Source: Branchiostoma floridae
Lineage: Eukaryota; Chordata; Leptocardii; Amphioxiformes; Branchiostomatidae
Reading direction: 5' to 3'
NCBI RefSeq assembly: GCF_000003815.2
Contig: NC_049993.1
Location: 3,385,717-3,449,716 of the forward strand
Length of the DNA: 64,000 nucleotides
This document shows positions 1-12,405 of this stretch, piece after piece; the stretch's first letter is position 1, and each line of letters begins with the position of its first letter. The translations under genes were made by a program, and so were the position numbers. The notes beneath the pieces were generated by a model. The model saw only the letters and a list, made by a program, of their open reading frames with translations, was not told the DNA's origin and made no database searches.

Positions 1-117
1 CTACCTGAGTCAGGTACTAGTACTAAAAGCTAATTGTTCAATCATCATGCTAGCGTCATTGTTACTTTATTAGCTTTGACTCTGGATATTAAAATGAGTC
101 TTGGTACATTGTTTCAG

Positions 118-753
118 ATCAGCTTCTTTTGCACCCTCCTTGAGCTGGGTGGTAAAATGCCCACTACCAGGCGCGATCCACTGCAGCTGGAAGGTGACAT
201 CGACTTCCATTGGGAAAATGAGGAAGATGACCAGTATAGCCCTGACTATAGCACTGGCAATGACACGCATCTAAAACACCTCAAGGGGAACCCGCACCAG
301 ACTCGTCAAGTAGTTTTAGATGATATTTCCAAACAGTACCTAGCTTACATGAATGTGCCCTGTGAAGATGGAGTTGCTGTGAAATACTATGAAGCTTCTG
401 CACGCCACCCCAAAACTAACAGAATTTGTGAGTACAGGTGTGAAGAGAAGGAGGCTAGGTCACGGTCCCACAGCATTTCTTCTGTGGTAGCTCAAAAAGT
501 GGTGGACCTGCTGTTCTTTGGTAGAATACAACATTTCCTCTTGGTTGGTAAATGTGAGGTGGCATGTATAAAATGGTACGGGATAGGGGAACAAGACGAA
601 GAGACAGGGCTATGGAAGGTTGAAGTGGGTTGTGAGATGCCGAACGTGATCCCCCCATTTCAGCCTTTTAACGCCATCACAAGGCCTTTCGTCCACAGCC
701 TTGTAGGTACCACCATGTGGATACTGGACTGCCATGCCTATGACCTGGATTAG
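118..753 (+). CDS. Possible terminal exon, transposon-like hypothetical protein
   Basis: An open frame of about 211 codons runs from a plausible splice acceptor (pyrimidine-rich stretch ending TTTCAG at 112-117) to TAG at 751-753. The predicted protein begins with a moderately hydrophobic stretch, then an acidic segment with repeated E and D (about residues 30-50). It ends in a region containing GRIQHFLLVGKCEVACIKW and a closing block rich in F, P and V. The layout recalls the C-terminal part of proteins encoded by CACTA/EnSpm-type DNA transposons in invertebrates, but this rests on general resemblance only. The upstream part lies outside the window. It could equally be a host gene's last exon or a decayed transposon fragment. 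No polyadenylation signal is obvious directly downstream. Confidence 0.4.
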   Translation: MSFFCTLLELGGKMPTTRRDPLQLEGDIDFHWENEEDDQYSPDYSTGNDTHLKHLKGNPHQTRQVVLDDISKQYLAYMNVPCEDGVAVKYYEASARHPKTNRICEYRCEEKEARSRSHSISSVVAQKVVDLLFFGRIQHFLLVGKCEVACIKWYGIGEQDEETGLWKVEVGCEMPNVIPPFQPFNAITRPFVHSLVGTTMWILDCHAYDLD

Positions 754-1159
754 CTCCAGTGTTCCTCCATATTTATTCACTTTTCAGCACATTGTGCGCA
801 CTGCTATGATCTTTCACACAGTTAAGTGGCCAACTTGTGTACAAGCTAAGCTATTGTTAAAGATCAGTTGTCTCCATCATCATTTGACACTCCAATATTT
901 TGGGCTTGTTTCCGTTTAAGTTGATATTTTTTTCATATGATGTTTTGTCGATCAGTTTTTACCTACACCTGTCAACACCTGCTGATGTTGCCATTTTTGG
1001 GAAATGAAAACACAGGCTAGAGAAACTGGAAATATTATGCATGACATCTTGTTGTATCTCTGTAGAATAACATTTTCCTTTGGTTTCGGTAAGGGGAACT
1101 GCTGTTGTTCACTGTGATTCTAGTGCTGGTGTAACAGTGGTGTTCAAGTACCGTCTACC
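754..1159. other. Non-coding stretch, nothing recognised
   Basis: AT-rich sequence after the stop codon of the preceding open frame. I see no convincing exon, RNA gene or repeat structure here. Confidence 0.4.
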
Positions 1160-1254
1160 GTCCTTGCCCAAGGGCTCTAGAGCTTTTGTGGCGAGAGCGA
1201 TAGCGGTCGTGATTTGTAATCTGCCGCCCCGGGTTCGATCCCGGGTGGGGGCAT
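1160..1254 (+). repeat. tRNA-derived SINE fragment
   Basis: The block 1228-1245 forms a tRNA T-arm-like hairpin (CCGGGTTCGATCCCGG) with a B-box-like core. The preceding text CCTTGCCCAAGGGC at about 1162-1174 recurs in inverted orientation in the SINE at 57130-57259. The acceptor stem and anticodon arm cannot be closed, so this is a SINE remnant and not a working tRNA gene. Confidence 0.4.
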
Positions 1255-1350
1255 GTTGTTTCTTTCTGTTCTCACTCGCCCCTCTGGTTGTTTCACTGGC
1301 AGTGTATCAGATCCTGTGCGTATATATATATACATGTATATATATGCTAA

Positions 1351-3520
1351 AAACATGGCTTTTATCCATGTTGCCTATGATTTTAGTGCTAGGAGTGTTC
1401 TCGATATATGGTTTGTAGTATGTACACCTCACATTTACCAACCAAAATACTTCTGTCCATGTTGACTGATTTTAGTGCTATCCGTGTACTAGATATATAA
1501 TCATGTGTGTATATGCTTCTGTAAAAACATGACTTCTGTCAATGTTGACTGGTTTTAGTGTTATCAATGTACTAGATATATAATCATGTGTGTATATGCT
1601 TCTGTAAAAACATGACTTCTGTCAATGTTGACAGATTTAAGTGCTATCCGTGTACTAGATATATGATCATGTGTGTTACTGTATATGCTTCTCTAAAAAC
1701 ATGACTTCTGTCAATGTTGACAGATTTAAGTGCTATCCGTGTACTAGATATATGATCATGTGTGTTACTGTATATGCTTCTATAAAAACATGACTTCTCT
1801 CCATGTTGACTGATTTTAGTGCTATCCGTGTACTAGATATATGATCATGTGTGTATATGCTTCTGTAAAAACATGACTTCTGTCCATGTTGACTGATTTT
1901 AGTGCTATCCGTGTACTAGATATATGATCATGTGTGTATATGCTTCTGTAAAAACATGACTTCTCTCCATGTTGACTGATTTTAGTGCTATCCGTTACTA
2001 GATATATGATCATGTGTGTATATGCTTCTGTAAAAACATGACTTCTGTCCATGTTGACTGATTTTAGTGCTATCCGTGTACTAGATATATGATCATGTGT
2101 GTATATGCTTCTGTAAAAACATGACTTCTGACTGATTTTAGTGCTATCCGTTACTAGATATATAATCATGTGTGTTACTGTATATGCTTCTGTAAAAACA
2201 TGACTTCTATCAATGTTGACTGATTTTAGTGCTATCCGTGTACTAGATATATGATCATGTGTGTTACTGTATATGCTTCTGTAAAAACATGACTTCTGTC
2301 AATGTTGACTGATTTTAGTGCTATCCGTGTACTAGATATATGATCATGTGTGTTACTGTATATGCTTCTGTAAAAACATGACTTCTGTCAATGTTGACTG
2401 ATTTTAGTGCTATCCGTGTACTAGATATATGATCATGTGTGTATATGCTTCTGTAAAAACATGACTTCTGTCAATGTTGACTGATTTTAGTGCTATCCGT
2501 GTACTAGATATATGATCATGTGTGTATATGCTTCTGTAAAAACATGACTTCTGTCCATGTTGACTGATTTTAGTGCTATCCGTGTACTAGATATATGATC
2601 ATGTGTGTATATGCTTCTGTAAAAACATGACTTCTCTCCATGTTGACTGATTTTAGTGCTATCCGTTACTAGATATATGATCATGTGTGTATATGCTTCT
2701 GTAAAAACATGACTTCTGTCCATGTTGACTGATTTTAGTGCTATCCGTGTACTAGATATATGATCATGTGTGTATATGCTTCTGTAAAAACATGACTTCT
2801 GACTGATTTTAGTGCTATCCGTTACTAGATATATATAATCATGTGTGTTACTGTATATGCTTCTGTAAAAACATGACTTCTGTCAATGTTGACTGATTTT
2901 AGTGCTATCCGTGTACTAGATATATGATCATGTGTGTTACTGTATATGCTTCTGTAAAAACATGACTTCTGTCAATGTTGACTGATTTTAGTGCTATCCG
3001 TGTACTAGATATATGATCATGTGTGTTACTGTATATGCTTCTGTAAAAACATGACTTCTCTCCATGTTGACTGATTTTAGTGCTATCCGTGTACTAGATA
3101 TATGATCATGTGTGTTACTGTATATGCTTCTGTAAAAACATGACTTCTGTCCATGTTGACTGATTTTAGTGCTATCCGTGTACTAGATATATGATCATGT
3201 GTGTATATGCTTCTGTAAAAACATGACTTCTGACTGATTTTAGTGCTATCCGTTACTAGATATATGATCATGTGTGTATATGCTTCTGTAAAAACATGAC
3301 TTCTGTCCATGTTGACTGATTTTAGTGCTATCCGTGTACTAGATATATGATCATGTGTGTTACTGTATATGCTTCTGTAAAAACATGACTTCTGTCCATG
3401 TTGACTGATTTTAGTGCTATCCGTGTACTAGATATCTGTAAAAACATGACTTCTGTCCATGTTGACAGATTTTAGTCCTAGCAGTGTACTAGAAATATGG
3501 TACCTTCATTTGTATATATA
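1351..3520. repeat. Minisatellite, ~83/89-bp unit, about 25 copies
   Basis: A tandem array whose unit contains GATCATGTGTG, TATGCTTCTGTAAAAACATG and GTGCTATCCGTGTACTAG. Successive copies of the GATCATG anchor fall 83 or 89 bases apart. The 6-base difference is presence or absence of TTACTG after the GTGTG. A shorter variant lacks about 12 bases after GACTTCTG. Long and short variants occur in repeated higher-order blocks (for example 1842-2160 resembles 2500-2830), which indicates block-wise amplification. Units at both edges are degenerate. Minus-strand open frames of 75-115 codons across the array simply follow the repeat and are not genes. Confidence 0.95.
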
Positions 3521-4110
3521 TTAACAGGACTTCTGGACATGTTGCTTGTGATTTTCAAGTGCTAGCTTTGTTCTAGATACACGTACCTACATGTGTGTAA
3601 ATATGATACTACTAAAACATTACATTTATCATATGTTCACTTTCATTGGGTTTAATCTTCTAGCTGTACCCCATATGCATTGCATTGATTGAAAGCGTTG
3701 TGTGGAGGTACCTGTGTCTAGCCTTCTTGAACATTCATTTCTAAATGAAAGATGATGTTGATAAAAATCAATAAAGTCTTGAGTCTTTTTTTTTCTCATG
3801 AAATTCAGAACAGTAACTGGCCCGCAAGATAACTCCTGTGGCATTTAATAAGAGACCACTATCAATTTGTACTACACAAATTCTGTGTTGATTTAGAGAG
3901 GACCACGTTAGAAACAATCAAAACAAGTGACCGTAGGTAACATACTCTGTGATCTAATTATGGTTTGTGTTGGTTGTGATGTTTTCTGTGGTGTACGACT
4001 CGGTGTTTATATCGCATACAGAACACATCACATCAACTTATACAGAAAAACGAACTTAAATGCTAACATACCTATCGCTGCCAAATTTAAAACACAGCCC
4101 TGTACGCATC
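3521..4110. other. Non-coding AT-rich spacer
   Basis: Degenerate last minisatellite units fade out by about 3600. The rest shows only short poly-T and no supported gene. Confidence 0.4.
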
Positions 4111-4198
4111 AATCTGTATCTGTATCTATATAACCAGTATAACCGCCCTTCGGCGTAACACACCAGCTTCACAGGCACGCGGCGCGACAGCAGCTGGC
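4111..4198 (-). repeat. Dispersed repeat, one of three copies in the window
   Basis: This GC-rich block contains CGGCGTAACACACCAGCTTC. It reappears in reverse complement at about 30708-30800 and 31153-31235, each time next to a TGGATACAGA-like tail. All three copies share the cassette GCGCCGCGTGCCTGCGAAGC when read on the opposite strand. The family is not identified. Confidence 0.6.
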
Positions 4199-4445
4199 TA
4201 TATTACACCGAACGACTCGTTACACCTAACTTTTGCACATCTATGTTAATGAAAGTTGAACGCGTCCAACAGAGGACAGAAAAAGACTTGTCTTGTTGCG
4301 AACTGACGGTTGCGAACTGACATTGTTGCGAAACAACCTGTAACCGTTGCAGCATATGTGAGCCTTTTTCACGTCTAAAAGTAGGCATCTGTATAGTTTT
4401 ATGAACATTATTATTCCCCATTTTATTGTAAAAAGCTGTGGAACT

Positions 4446-4790
4446 CTACAATGAATGAAGACCTTTATTGCACATTTTTGCCACACCAGGCTAAGTACAG
4501 GTCACAACAAGACATGTTGAAAAGATACAGTTCACAGATACAAAGTGAGACTATTGCTGGATAAATTCAACTTCTTATTTTCTGTTATAGTGTCTGTTAT
4601 AGCAGATATGTTTCATGATCGATGGTTTGTCTTGTTGCATTAGGAATATGAATTTTTCTACCGAACTTGATGCTCCGCCTTTGTTGCCATTATGTATTTA
4701 TTTTAAACGTTTGAAAGCATATGTCTTTTAACCGCTGGCCAATAGAGTGAACAATCTGAAACGTGTTTGTTCTATGTGGGATAGGAACAT
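4446..4790 (-). mobile_element. LINE 3' end fragment (CR1/L2-like)
   Basis: On the minus strand this resembles the 3' end of the longer LINE at 5450-6690. Shared features are the tail next to a short GAATGAAT-type repeat, the block GGCTAAGTACAGGTC and the C-terminal codons around QDKPSI. Internal sequence between the tail and the part near 4710 is missing relative to that copy. It is a 5'-truncated, internally deleted retroposon remnant. Confidence 0.6.
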
Positions 4791-4800
4791 GCCACAAGTA

Positions 4801-5007
4801 CTGTAAATGCAGAAATGTTCGCGGTGGATTAATGTTCGCGGTTTTCGCGGTGACCACTTTACCGCGAATTTAAAACCACCGCGAACATTTTTCTATCATG
4901 ATATTAGATTGCAGTTTATGGTGTTGCCGCGAACTTAAATCCACCGAGAAATTTCTTTTTCCCGCTACCGCGAAATTACATCCCCGCGAACTTAAATACA
5001 TTTACAG
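4801..5007. mobile_element. TA-flanked MITE with TTCGCGG repeats
   Basis: The element begins CTGTAAATGCAGAAATG and ends ATACATTTACAG, with TA directly outside both ends (799-800 and 5008-5009). That is the target-site signature of Tc1/mariner-type elements. The interior is a series of inverted TTCGCGGT / ACCGCGAA blocks that can fold on themselves. A degenerate relative lies at 62338-62585. Confidence 0.75.
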
Positions 5008-5449
5008 TATGCATACCCGCACTCCTCTAAGGACTTACGCACTCCGGACGCCAAACATTTATTACCAGATTTGTCATACTCTAACTGGCAGGAGGAAGCG
5101 TCTGATTGAATACTATAGGCTGGCACGTTCAGGCGAAGTCTTAGAAAATGTTTGATAAAGTTTAGGGAGGACTCCACTTGCATGGGGTATCTCCCTAACT
5201 CTGGTTTTACAGCTAAGCTGCAAGAAAAAATTTTAAGTGAATAGATTCAATTCGACAGGAATTGGAAGTTTTAAACGCGCCCCATATTTCGGAACCATGA
5301 AAAATGCACGCGTCAAAGAGTTTGTTTCTAACGGGAATTGGTGCATCGGCTTTGTCCAGTGATTGGTTAACCCCGAACAAAGCCTTTCTTGTAGAGATGC
5401 TTGTGGTTCGCCTTGAAAGTACCGATAGAGCGAACAATAACGAATGAAT
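5008..5449. other. Spacer without recognised gene
   Basis: No open frame here shows family motifs. Sequence between the MITE and the LINE tail looks like old non-coding DNA. Confidence 0.35.
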
Positions 5450-6690
5450 GAATGACCTTTATTGTACATTTGTGCTCAAACAAGCTAAGTACAGGTCGTA
5501 GCGCTAGTGATAAGGTACAATTTTGATATAAGAAAAAGGTATCTTATCACCTCTATATATGCTAATACATTCTAGTATGTGCAAGTTCAGCTTCTTCTCG
5601 CTTCTTCAAACAGTCATATACATAAGGACAGATGGAATCAATAATGTATGGTTTATCTAATTGCATGAGAAATATGAATTTTTCCGTGGAATTCAAGTAT
5701 GGGAATTTAGGGAACATATGCTGTATATTTTCAAAAAGGACATTTCTTTCGTTTCTGTATAAAGTACAGTCAACAATAAAGTGACACTCATCCTCTATCT
5801 TGTGGCAAATTCGTTGTTCCAGAGGAATGCGGTTATGTCGGCCTTTTTCAATATGGAGTCTGTGTGAACTAATTCGGAGCTTTGTGATGGCTGTTCTGTG
5901 CCGAATGACGGAATGTTTGCAATCTTTAAGTATTTCTCGTCGTTGTAATTGGTCTTAAGTAATCTGTATGTTCGTAGTTTGTTGTTGTTCTGCATTGCTG
6001 TCACGAAAGATGAAAGTACATATCTTTTAAACGTTGGTCGATGGATGGAATAATTTGTGATGGATTTAGGACAGATGACATGGGAGAGTGCCAGACATAG
6101 CCAAAACCACATTAATACCTAAGTAACAATAGGACGCAACTAACTTTACGGTTTTTGTCTGGTACGTAAAAGAACGCTCTTTTGGCATACGTCCACCCTT
6201 AGTGAAGACAATGTCTTTTGTTTTCCTAAGGTTTACATTCAGTCTCTATGTAATACAGTAGTTTTCTAACTTATTCAATTAAGATTGTAACACTCGCTTC
6301 GACTAATAAAAATAATAAAAAAAGTCATCTGCGTACAATAGACAAGGAATACGTTCAGTATGCATAATTGGTGGTTCACATTCATTGTCATTAATAAACA
6401 AGATGAATAAAGTCGGGCTTAATTGCAGCCCTGTCGGACACCACATTTCGTAATCAAGATTCAGTGAATCCGTGGCTGTGCTTTATACAATTAGTAGTTT
6501 CAGAATACATGCCTCTGATAATTTGAAGAAATTTACTCACCGTACCGAGATTGTTTAGTTTGCATATGATTATGAGGCCATTTCTCTAGACAGAATCAAA
6601 TGCTTTACTAAATCTATAAAACATGCGAAAAGATGAGAATTCTGACTGATATACTCCCTAACAAGTGCTAACAAGAAAAAGATTGTTGTT
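5450..6690 (-). pseudogene. Broken LINE (reverse transcriptase to 3' end)
   Basis: Read on the minus strand from 6690 downward, recognisable reverse-transcriptase blocks appear in order: FIDLVKHFDSV (near 6600), a RQGCN block, LSPTLFILFIND, LLYADD (near 6335, the catalytic motif) and a VNLRKTK-like block near 6230. The C-terminal region follows, with KLRTYRLL (about 5970), EDECHFIVDC (about 5790), STEKFIFLMQLDKPYI (about 5660) and CLKKRE. The 3' end abuts GAATGAATGAATG near 5443, a tail type seen in CR1/L2-like elements. Several frameshifts and stops interrupt the frame, including one between the RQGCN and LSPT blocks, so it is dead. No 5' part or endonuclease region is present. Confidence 0.85.
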
Positions 6691-6694
6691 GTAA

Positions 6695-6860
6695 AAGTTT
6701 TCCTAAAGCCATATATGATCCAATGTCTAGTCTCCAAGCAGACCCTACGGTCCCTAAAGAGATACTAGTAGTATCAAAGCTGGCAAAGGAGTATAGCCGG
6801 CCCAAGGGAGATAGTCGGCCAAAGGGAGTCAAACGGGCACCTGATGCCCCTATAAGTCCC
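6695..6860. mobile_element. Fragment of the CTCCAAGCAGA MITE family
   Basis: Contains TCTCCAAGCAGACCCTACGG followed by GTATCAAAGCTGGC, AGTATAGCCGGC and AAGGGAGTCAAACGGGCACC. This matches the element at 21805-21932 block by block, with an extra partial internal duplication. The right terminal repeat is missing. Confidence 0.65.
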
Positions 6861-7056
6861 TTGCACAAGGTCTTTTAACTCTTGCCGTTACGTTTAAAGC
6901 ACCGCACACGCTATAGAATGTAAGAATAATCTGTAAATGATTCTCAACATTTTGCCTATCTATATGCTGTCGCGTATCGTATACAAGATGGGTAGAAAAC
7001 GTTTTAGTTACGTTATTCGCGATAGTGCTATATACTATAATCAATAGTTTCTTGAC

Positions 7057-7326
7057 CGGCGCAATGGCCGAGTGGGTAGAGTGTTCGCCTTGCATTCGGT
7101 AGGTCGTGAGGTCGATCTGCGACCGAGTCATACCAAAGACTTTAAAAATGGTACATGATGCTGCCTTCTCTGCTTAGCACTCAGCACTAACGAGGAAGAG
7201 TATGGAAGCAGCCCCTAATGTAGTGGCTTGCATAAAATTGTGGCCCAAGGGCTACTCGAAATGGAGATCGGAGCCAACCTAAGGATCTGCACAGATGTAC
7301 GGCAACTTTAACTTTTAACTTAAATA
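7057..7326 (+). mobile_element. tRNA-derived SINE, copy 1
   Basis: The head 7057-7129 resembles a tRNA gene, with an A-box-like TGGCCGAGTGGGTAGAG and a B-box-like GAGGTCGATC. The body carries TGCTTAGCACTCAGCAC and GGCCCAAGGGCTACTCG and ends in a TTTAACTTTTAACTTAAA tail. The corresponding site in the partial third copy of the surrounding duplication (about 13122) lacks this block. Confidence 0.8.
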
Positions 7327-10077
7327 GCTGATTGCAGGGCTGAGGGTTAATTGCACTTAACATGAAAGGGGACAAACAGTGTAGAGCAGTATAGGATATG
7401 TCTACTCAAGTCTAAAAGATAACTGGGTTCTGCTGCTTTTCCTGAGACAATGGAAGACGAAGGGTCCAACTTTTTTCTTGAATGTGGGTTCTGTAAAGTT
7501 AGAAGAAATGTATTTTCTTATAGTCACATGTTGTACGGTAATGAAACACCGGTGCCTTTACGGATAGCTAGTCGGAAACAAGGTACTGGTGGCTCGGTTA
7601 CAGACTGACAGGACAGTCACAAAGTTTCAGCATTGCAGGCATAATCAGCTGTCACTGGTCTTACCGCATCTACATTCTGGATTTATTTATTTATTTCACA
7701 CACACAAATCCACGTGAGCAGAAGGCCGCAGTCCTCCTGAATTGAAGACCAGGTCTGTCTGTGTATATCTTTGTGTTTCTCGTATGCTTGCGTCTTGACA
7801 CGATAACAAGCGCCATTGCACAATTCATATCCAACGATATTTGCCTAATTACATAACCTACAAATGCCAAACATATTCTCGTCATTTACCATCACAAGTA
7901 ATGTCGTGAAATAGACGTACATTTCCATGTAACAATGTGAAGGGTATTTCGGCGGTATAAACACTTTCCTTGTGAGTGGTTACACTCTATGGTATTATAA
8001 CTTTTATCTCCTTCGTGTAGATGAGTTGTGCAAGAAGGCAATGATTTCCCCAAATTCGACAGTTCAAACTCAATAACTAGACAAGATAATTACATGGGGA
8101 TTCATACAGCAAATCATGAGCAAGCTGTCATGGACATGTTGCCCGAATTTGAAAGACATCCGTCTTTTTCTCAGAGAGATAGACGTTGTAGTTTCCCGCA
8201 AATTGAGAGCGCACTCTGGCCACTATGTTCCGCATCCATGGACATTTCTAGGTCGATTTGAACCCCATATGACGGGAGTGCGTTCTCCTTTATAAAACAA
8301 AAATGAAGCGATATTCGAAGGAGAAATTTTCACCACGGTAGGCTAATATGGCTGTCTATGTGTACCTTTGGCATTTCTGCTCTTCCATCAATCTACTTGA
8401 AGATATACGCAATTAATCTTTCTTCATTTTTGCCTAAACGATATCCGTACAGTAGGTGGTGCTTACAGGTGTCTTTTGTCGAGTTTGAAAGTCCTCTTTT
8501 CATCACTGGTGATCTGCACAATTAGTAAACATAAATCGGTTCATATTCCATTAGTCAAATGACCATCACAGTGCGTTTTTATGAATATGTTCACAATCAA
8601 CAAAACGAATTATATATAATAGCGGCACTGTATTACTATCGACATTTAACGGTACTGCATGCAAAATTTGCTCAGGCGTGGTTTGGCATTGACGTATGTT
8701 GGCGAGTTTTAAAGCCCTCGATGCAATAACGATCAGCAGAATGAGTAACAATTTTCTTCATTTGTTCATGGCGTTTTTCTGTGCACTTGAAAGTCATTTC
8801 AGTTGTTCAGATTACATGCTGTGTTACATTTATTGTTTAATACAGTTATGGAAAACAATGGAATTATACTATTTCATCATTGATTATGCAAATTGAGTCC
8901 TCACTTGCAAAAAATTAATAACATTATAGGCATCTTTGTCTAAGCCACCTGCATGCCTAGATGATATTGCAGGGGAAGGTGTGCGATATGCTAATTCAAT
9001 AAAGTATGGGCTAACATTCGTATCCTTTGAAAGAACTTCCAGCAGTATTACTGTTCTGAAGATTGCTTTTAATCCCCGTCCTCCATTCAAAAGTGACGAG
9101 TGTTCCCTGTTGCTCTCCCTGTTGTTTTCATATATGGTTGGGCATATTAGGGCTTAAGGTTACGGCTGGACTTGGGGTTATGGCAATGCTTTAATTTCAT
9201 GAAATAACTGAATTGAGTTACTTCTGCTATAGCTTACTCTGTAAGTAACGCAGGCTGTAGCAGGTATCGATTACCTGTTCTGAGCCGCATATTTAATGAA
9301 GATTATACTTTAAGTTACAATTCCAATGTAAGTGAGCTCTGTTCTGCAGCTGGCGTCGGCTGCGTGTCCCCACCGCAAACTTTACGAGTCTTTGTCTGTT
9401 GCGAATCTCACTTGGAAGTGCTAGATATTGTCATGACGTCAATGATTGGTTATGTTTGGCTAACTTCGGCAGCGTTGTAAAGACGTTATGATCAACACGT
9501 CAAAACTGAAGACCCATTTCGGATATTGACTTTAGTTCTGAAGCCATGATCCAATGTCATCATATTCAAGAAATGCTGGTCGGCCCGGTGCATAACAACA
9601 AATTTTTCTGTTTGGACAAAAAAAGGTCAAACCCAACTAGTTGATATATAGCCAATAAATCGTCACTCGCAACGTCAATATCGCAAGGACAATGTACAGC
9701 TTTATCTCACGAGATACTAGGTCAATATTTTCAATTAAGCAACTCAATCACCTCGGAGTTTAAGTCTGGCTGAAGAAACAGAACAGTATTCCGATTACCA
9801 ACTCAATACTTCCGGCCAAGCTTGCGCTATTATTTCAAGGGCCAATGTACGCAAAATAAAACATTAAAAATCCAAGCTTACAAATTGCACAAGGTCTTTT
9901 AACTCTTGCCGTTACGTTTAAAGCACCGCAAACGCTATAGAATGTAAGAATAATCTGTAAATGATTCTCAACATTTTGCCTATCTATATTCTGTCGCGTA
10001 TCATATACAAGATGGGTAGAAAACGTTTAGTTACGTTATTCGCGATAGTGCTATATACTATAATCAATAGTTTATTG

Positions 10078-10346
10078 ACCGGCGCAATGGCCGAGTTGGT
10101 AGAGTGTTCGCCTTGCATTCGGTAGGTCGTGAGGTCGATCTGCGACCGAGTCATACCAAAGACTTTAAAAATGGTACATGATGCTGCCTTCTCTGCTTAG
10201 CACTCAGCACTAACGAGGAAGAGTATGGAAGCAGCCCCTAATGAAGTGGCTTGCATAAAATTGTGGCCCAAGGGCTACTCGAAATGGAGATCGGAGCCAA
10301 CCTAAGGATCTGCACAGATGTACGGCAACTTTAACTTTTAACTTAA
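10078..10346 (+). mobile_element. tRNA-derived SINE, copy 2
   Basis: Near-identical to 7057-7326 because it lies in the duplicated ~3-kb unit. It has the same tRNA-like head, body and A/T-rich tail, and was copied with the segment rather than inserted separately. Confidence 0.8.
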
Positions 10347-11861
10347 ATAGCTGATTGCAGGGCTGAGGGTTAATTGCACTTAACATGAAAGGGGACAAAC
10401 AGTGTAGAGCAGTATAGGATATGTCTACTCAAGTCTAAAAGATAACTGGGTTCTGCTGCTTTTCCTGAGACAATGGAAGACGAAGGGTCCAACTTTTTTC
10501 TTGATTGTGGGTTCTGTAAAGTTAGAAGAAATGTATTTTCTTATAGTCACATGTTGTACGGTAATGAAACACCGGTGCCTTTACGGATAGCTAGTCGGAA
10601 ACAAGGTACTGGTGGCTCGGTTACAGACTGACAGGACAGTCACAAAGTTTCAGCATTGCAGGCATAATCAGCTGTCACTGGTCTTACCGCATCTACATTC
10701 TGGATTTATTTATTTATTTCACACACACAAATCCACGTGAGCAGAAGGCCGCAGTCCTCCTGAATTGAAGACCAGGTCTGTCTGTGTATATCTTTGTGTT
10801 TCTCGTATGCTTGCGTCTTGACACGATAACAAGCGCCATTGCACAATTCATATCCAACGATATTTGCCTTTACATAACCTACAAATGCCAAACATATTCT
10901 CGTCATTTACCATCACAAGTAATGTCGTGAAATAGACGTACATTTCCATGTAACAATGTGAAGGGTATTTCGGCGGTATAAACACTTTCCTTGTGAGTGG
11001 TTACACTCTATGGTATTATAACTTTTATCTCCTTCGTGTAGATGAGTTGTGCAAGAAGGCAATGATTTCCCCAAATTCGACAGTTCAAACTCAATAACTA
11101 GACAAGATAATTACATGGGGATTCATACAGCAAATCATGAGCTAGCTGTCATGAACATGTTGCCCGAATTTGAAAGACATCCGTCTTTTTCTCAGAGAGA
11201 TAGACGTTGTAGTTTCCCGCAAATTGAGAGCGCACTCTGGCCACTATGTTCCGCATGCATGGACATTTCTAGGTCGATTTGAACCCCATATGACGGGAGT
11301 GCGTTCTCCTTTATAAAACAAAAATGAAGCGATATTCGAAGGAGAAATTTTCACCACGGTAGGCTAATATGGTTGTCTATGTGTACCTTTGGCATTTCTG
11401 CTCTTCCATCAAACTACTTGAAGATATACGCAATTAATCTTTCTTCATTTTTGCCTAAACGATATCCGTACAATATGTGGTGCTTACAGGTGTCTTTTGT
11501 CGAGTTTGAAAGTCCTCTTTTCATCACTGGTGATCTGCACAATTAGTAAACATAAATCGGTTCATATTCCATTAGTCAAATGACCATCACAGTGTGTTTT
11601 TATGAATATATTCACAATCAACAAAACGAATTATATATAATAGCGGCACTGTATTACTATCGACATTTAACGGTACTGCATGCAAAATTTGCTCAGGCGT
11701 GGTTTGGCATTGACGTATGTTGGCGAGTTTTAAAGCCCTCGATGCAATAACGATCAGCAGAATGAGTAACAATTTTCTTCATTTGTTCATGGCGTTTTTC
11801 TGTGCACTTGAAAGTCATTTCAGTTGTTCAGATAACATGCTGTGTTACATTTATTGTTACA

Positions 11862-12405
11862 GATATGGAAAACAATGGAGATTTGTGCTCTTAAATTTCG
11901 ACTAGAAAGTGAAATGAATGAGGATTCTTATAACCCTAATAAATTCCTGAATGCATCAATCACACTTGATGAGATTAAATCAGCTGTGGAGAATGCTAAG
12001 ACAGGGAAATCAATGGGAGCATATGAAATTTCGAATGAGATGCTAAAAGCACCAGATATGCTTAATACTTTGCATATACTTGTACAAACCTGTCTTCAAA
12101 GTGGCCTTACTCCTTTTGTATGGTACAAGGCCATCATTAAATCAATCCCCAAGTCCTCAAAGAAAAATCCTGCAGTACCGTGGTATAACTTATAAGTCTA
12201 TTGAGTACCGTGGATAAACTTTATTCTTGTGTACTTAGCAATAGGCTAACCCAGTACTTAGAATACTCAGACTTACTAGAAGACGACAAAATGGTTTTAG
12301 GGCAAGAGCCTGTATCGACCATATCTATGCAGTGTGTACCGTCATCAGGGCCAGAATGGAGCAAGGAAAGTCATCTTTTGCTTGCCTTATTGACTTATTA
12401 GGACT
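11862..12405 (+). pseudogene. LINE reverse-transcriptase fragment (5' half)
   Basis: Plus-strand codons give SITLDEIKSAVENAKTGKS (about 11960), then a KAIIKSIPKS block, then a LLSTVDKLYSCVLSNRL block (about 12197) and CIDHIY (about 12315), ending in SSFACLIDL near 12395. This order is typical of LINE reverse transcriptases up to the FIDF motif, where the fragment stops. Frameshifts near 12180 and 12290 and the missing catalytic part make it non-functional. It sits only in copy 2 of the 3-kb duplication. Confidence 0.8.

Noticed and set aside
1822..3310. Minus-strand open frames of 75-115 codons in the minisatellite
   Set aside because: They repeat with the satellite unit, change length with unit indels and have no start or splice context of their own.
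1351..3520. Array looked at as a possible CRISPR-like repeat-spacer structure
   Set aside because: The whole unit repeats with no variable spacers, and the sequence is eukaryotic.
7057..7129. Possible functional tRNA gene
   Set aside because: A and B boxes are present but the acceptor stem does not close and a SINE body follows. The same holds for 1160-1254, 10078-10150, 50176-50258 and 57130-57259.
8028..8261. 77-codon frame also present at 11049-11282
   Set aside because: It is kept only because the 3-kb segment is a recent duplicate. The few differences all change amino acids, and no domain is visible.
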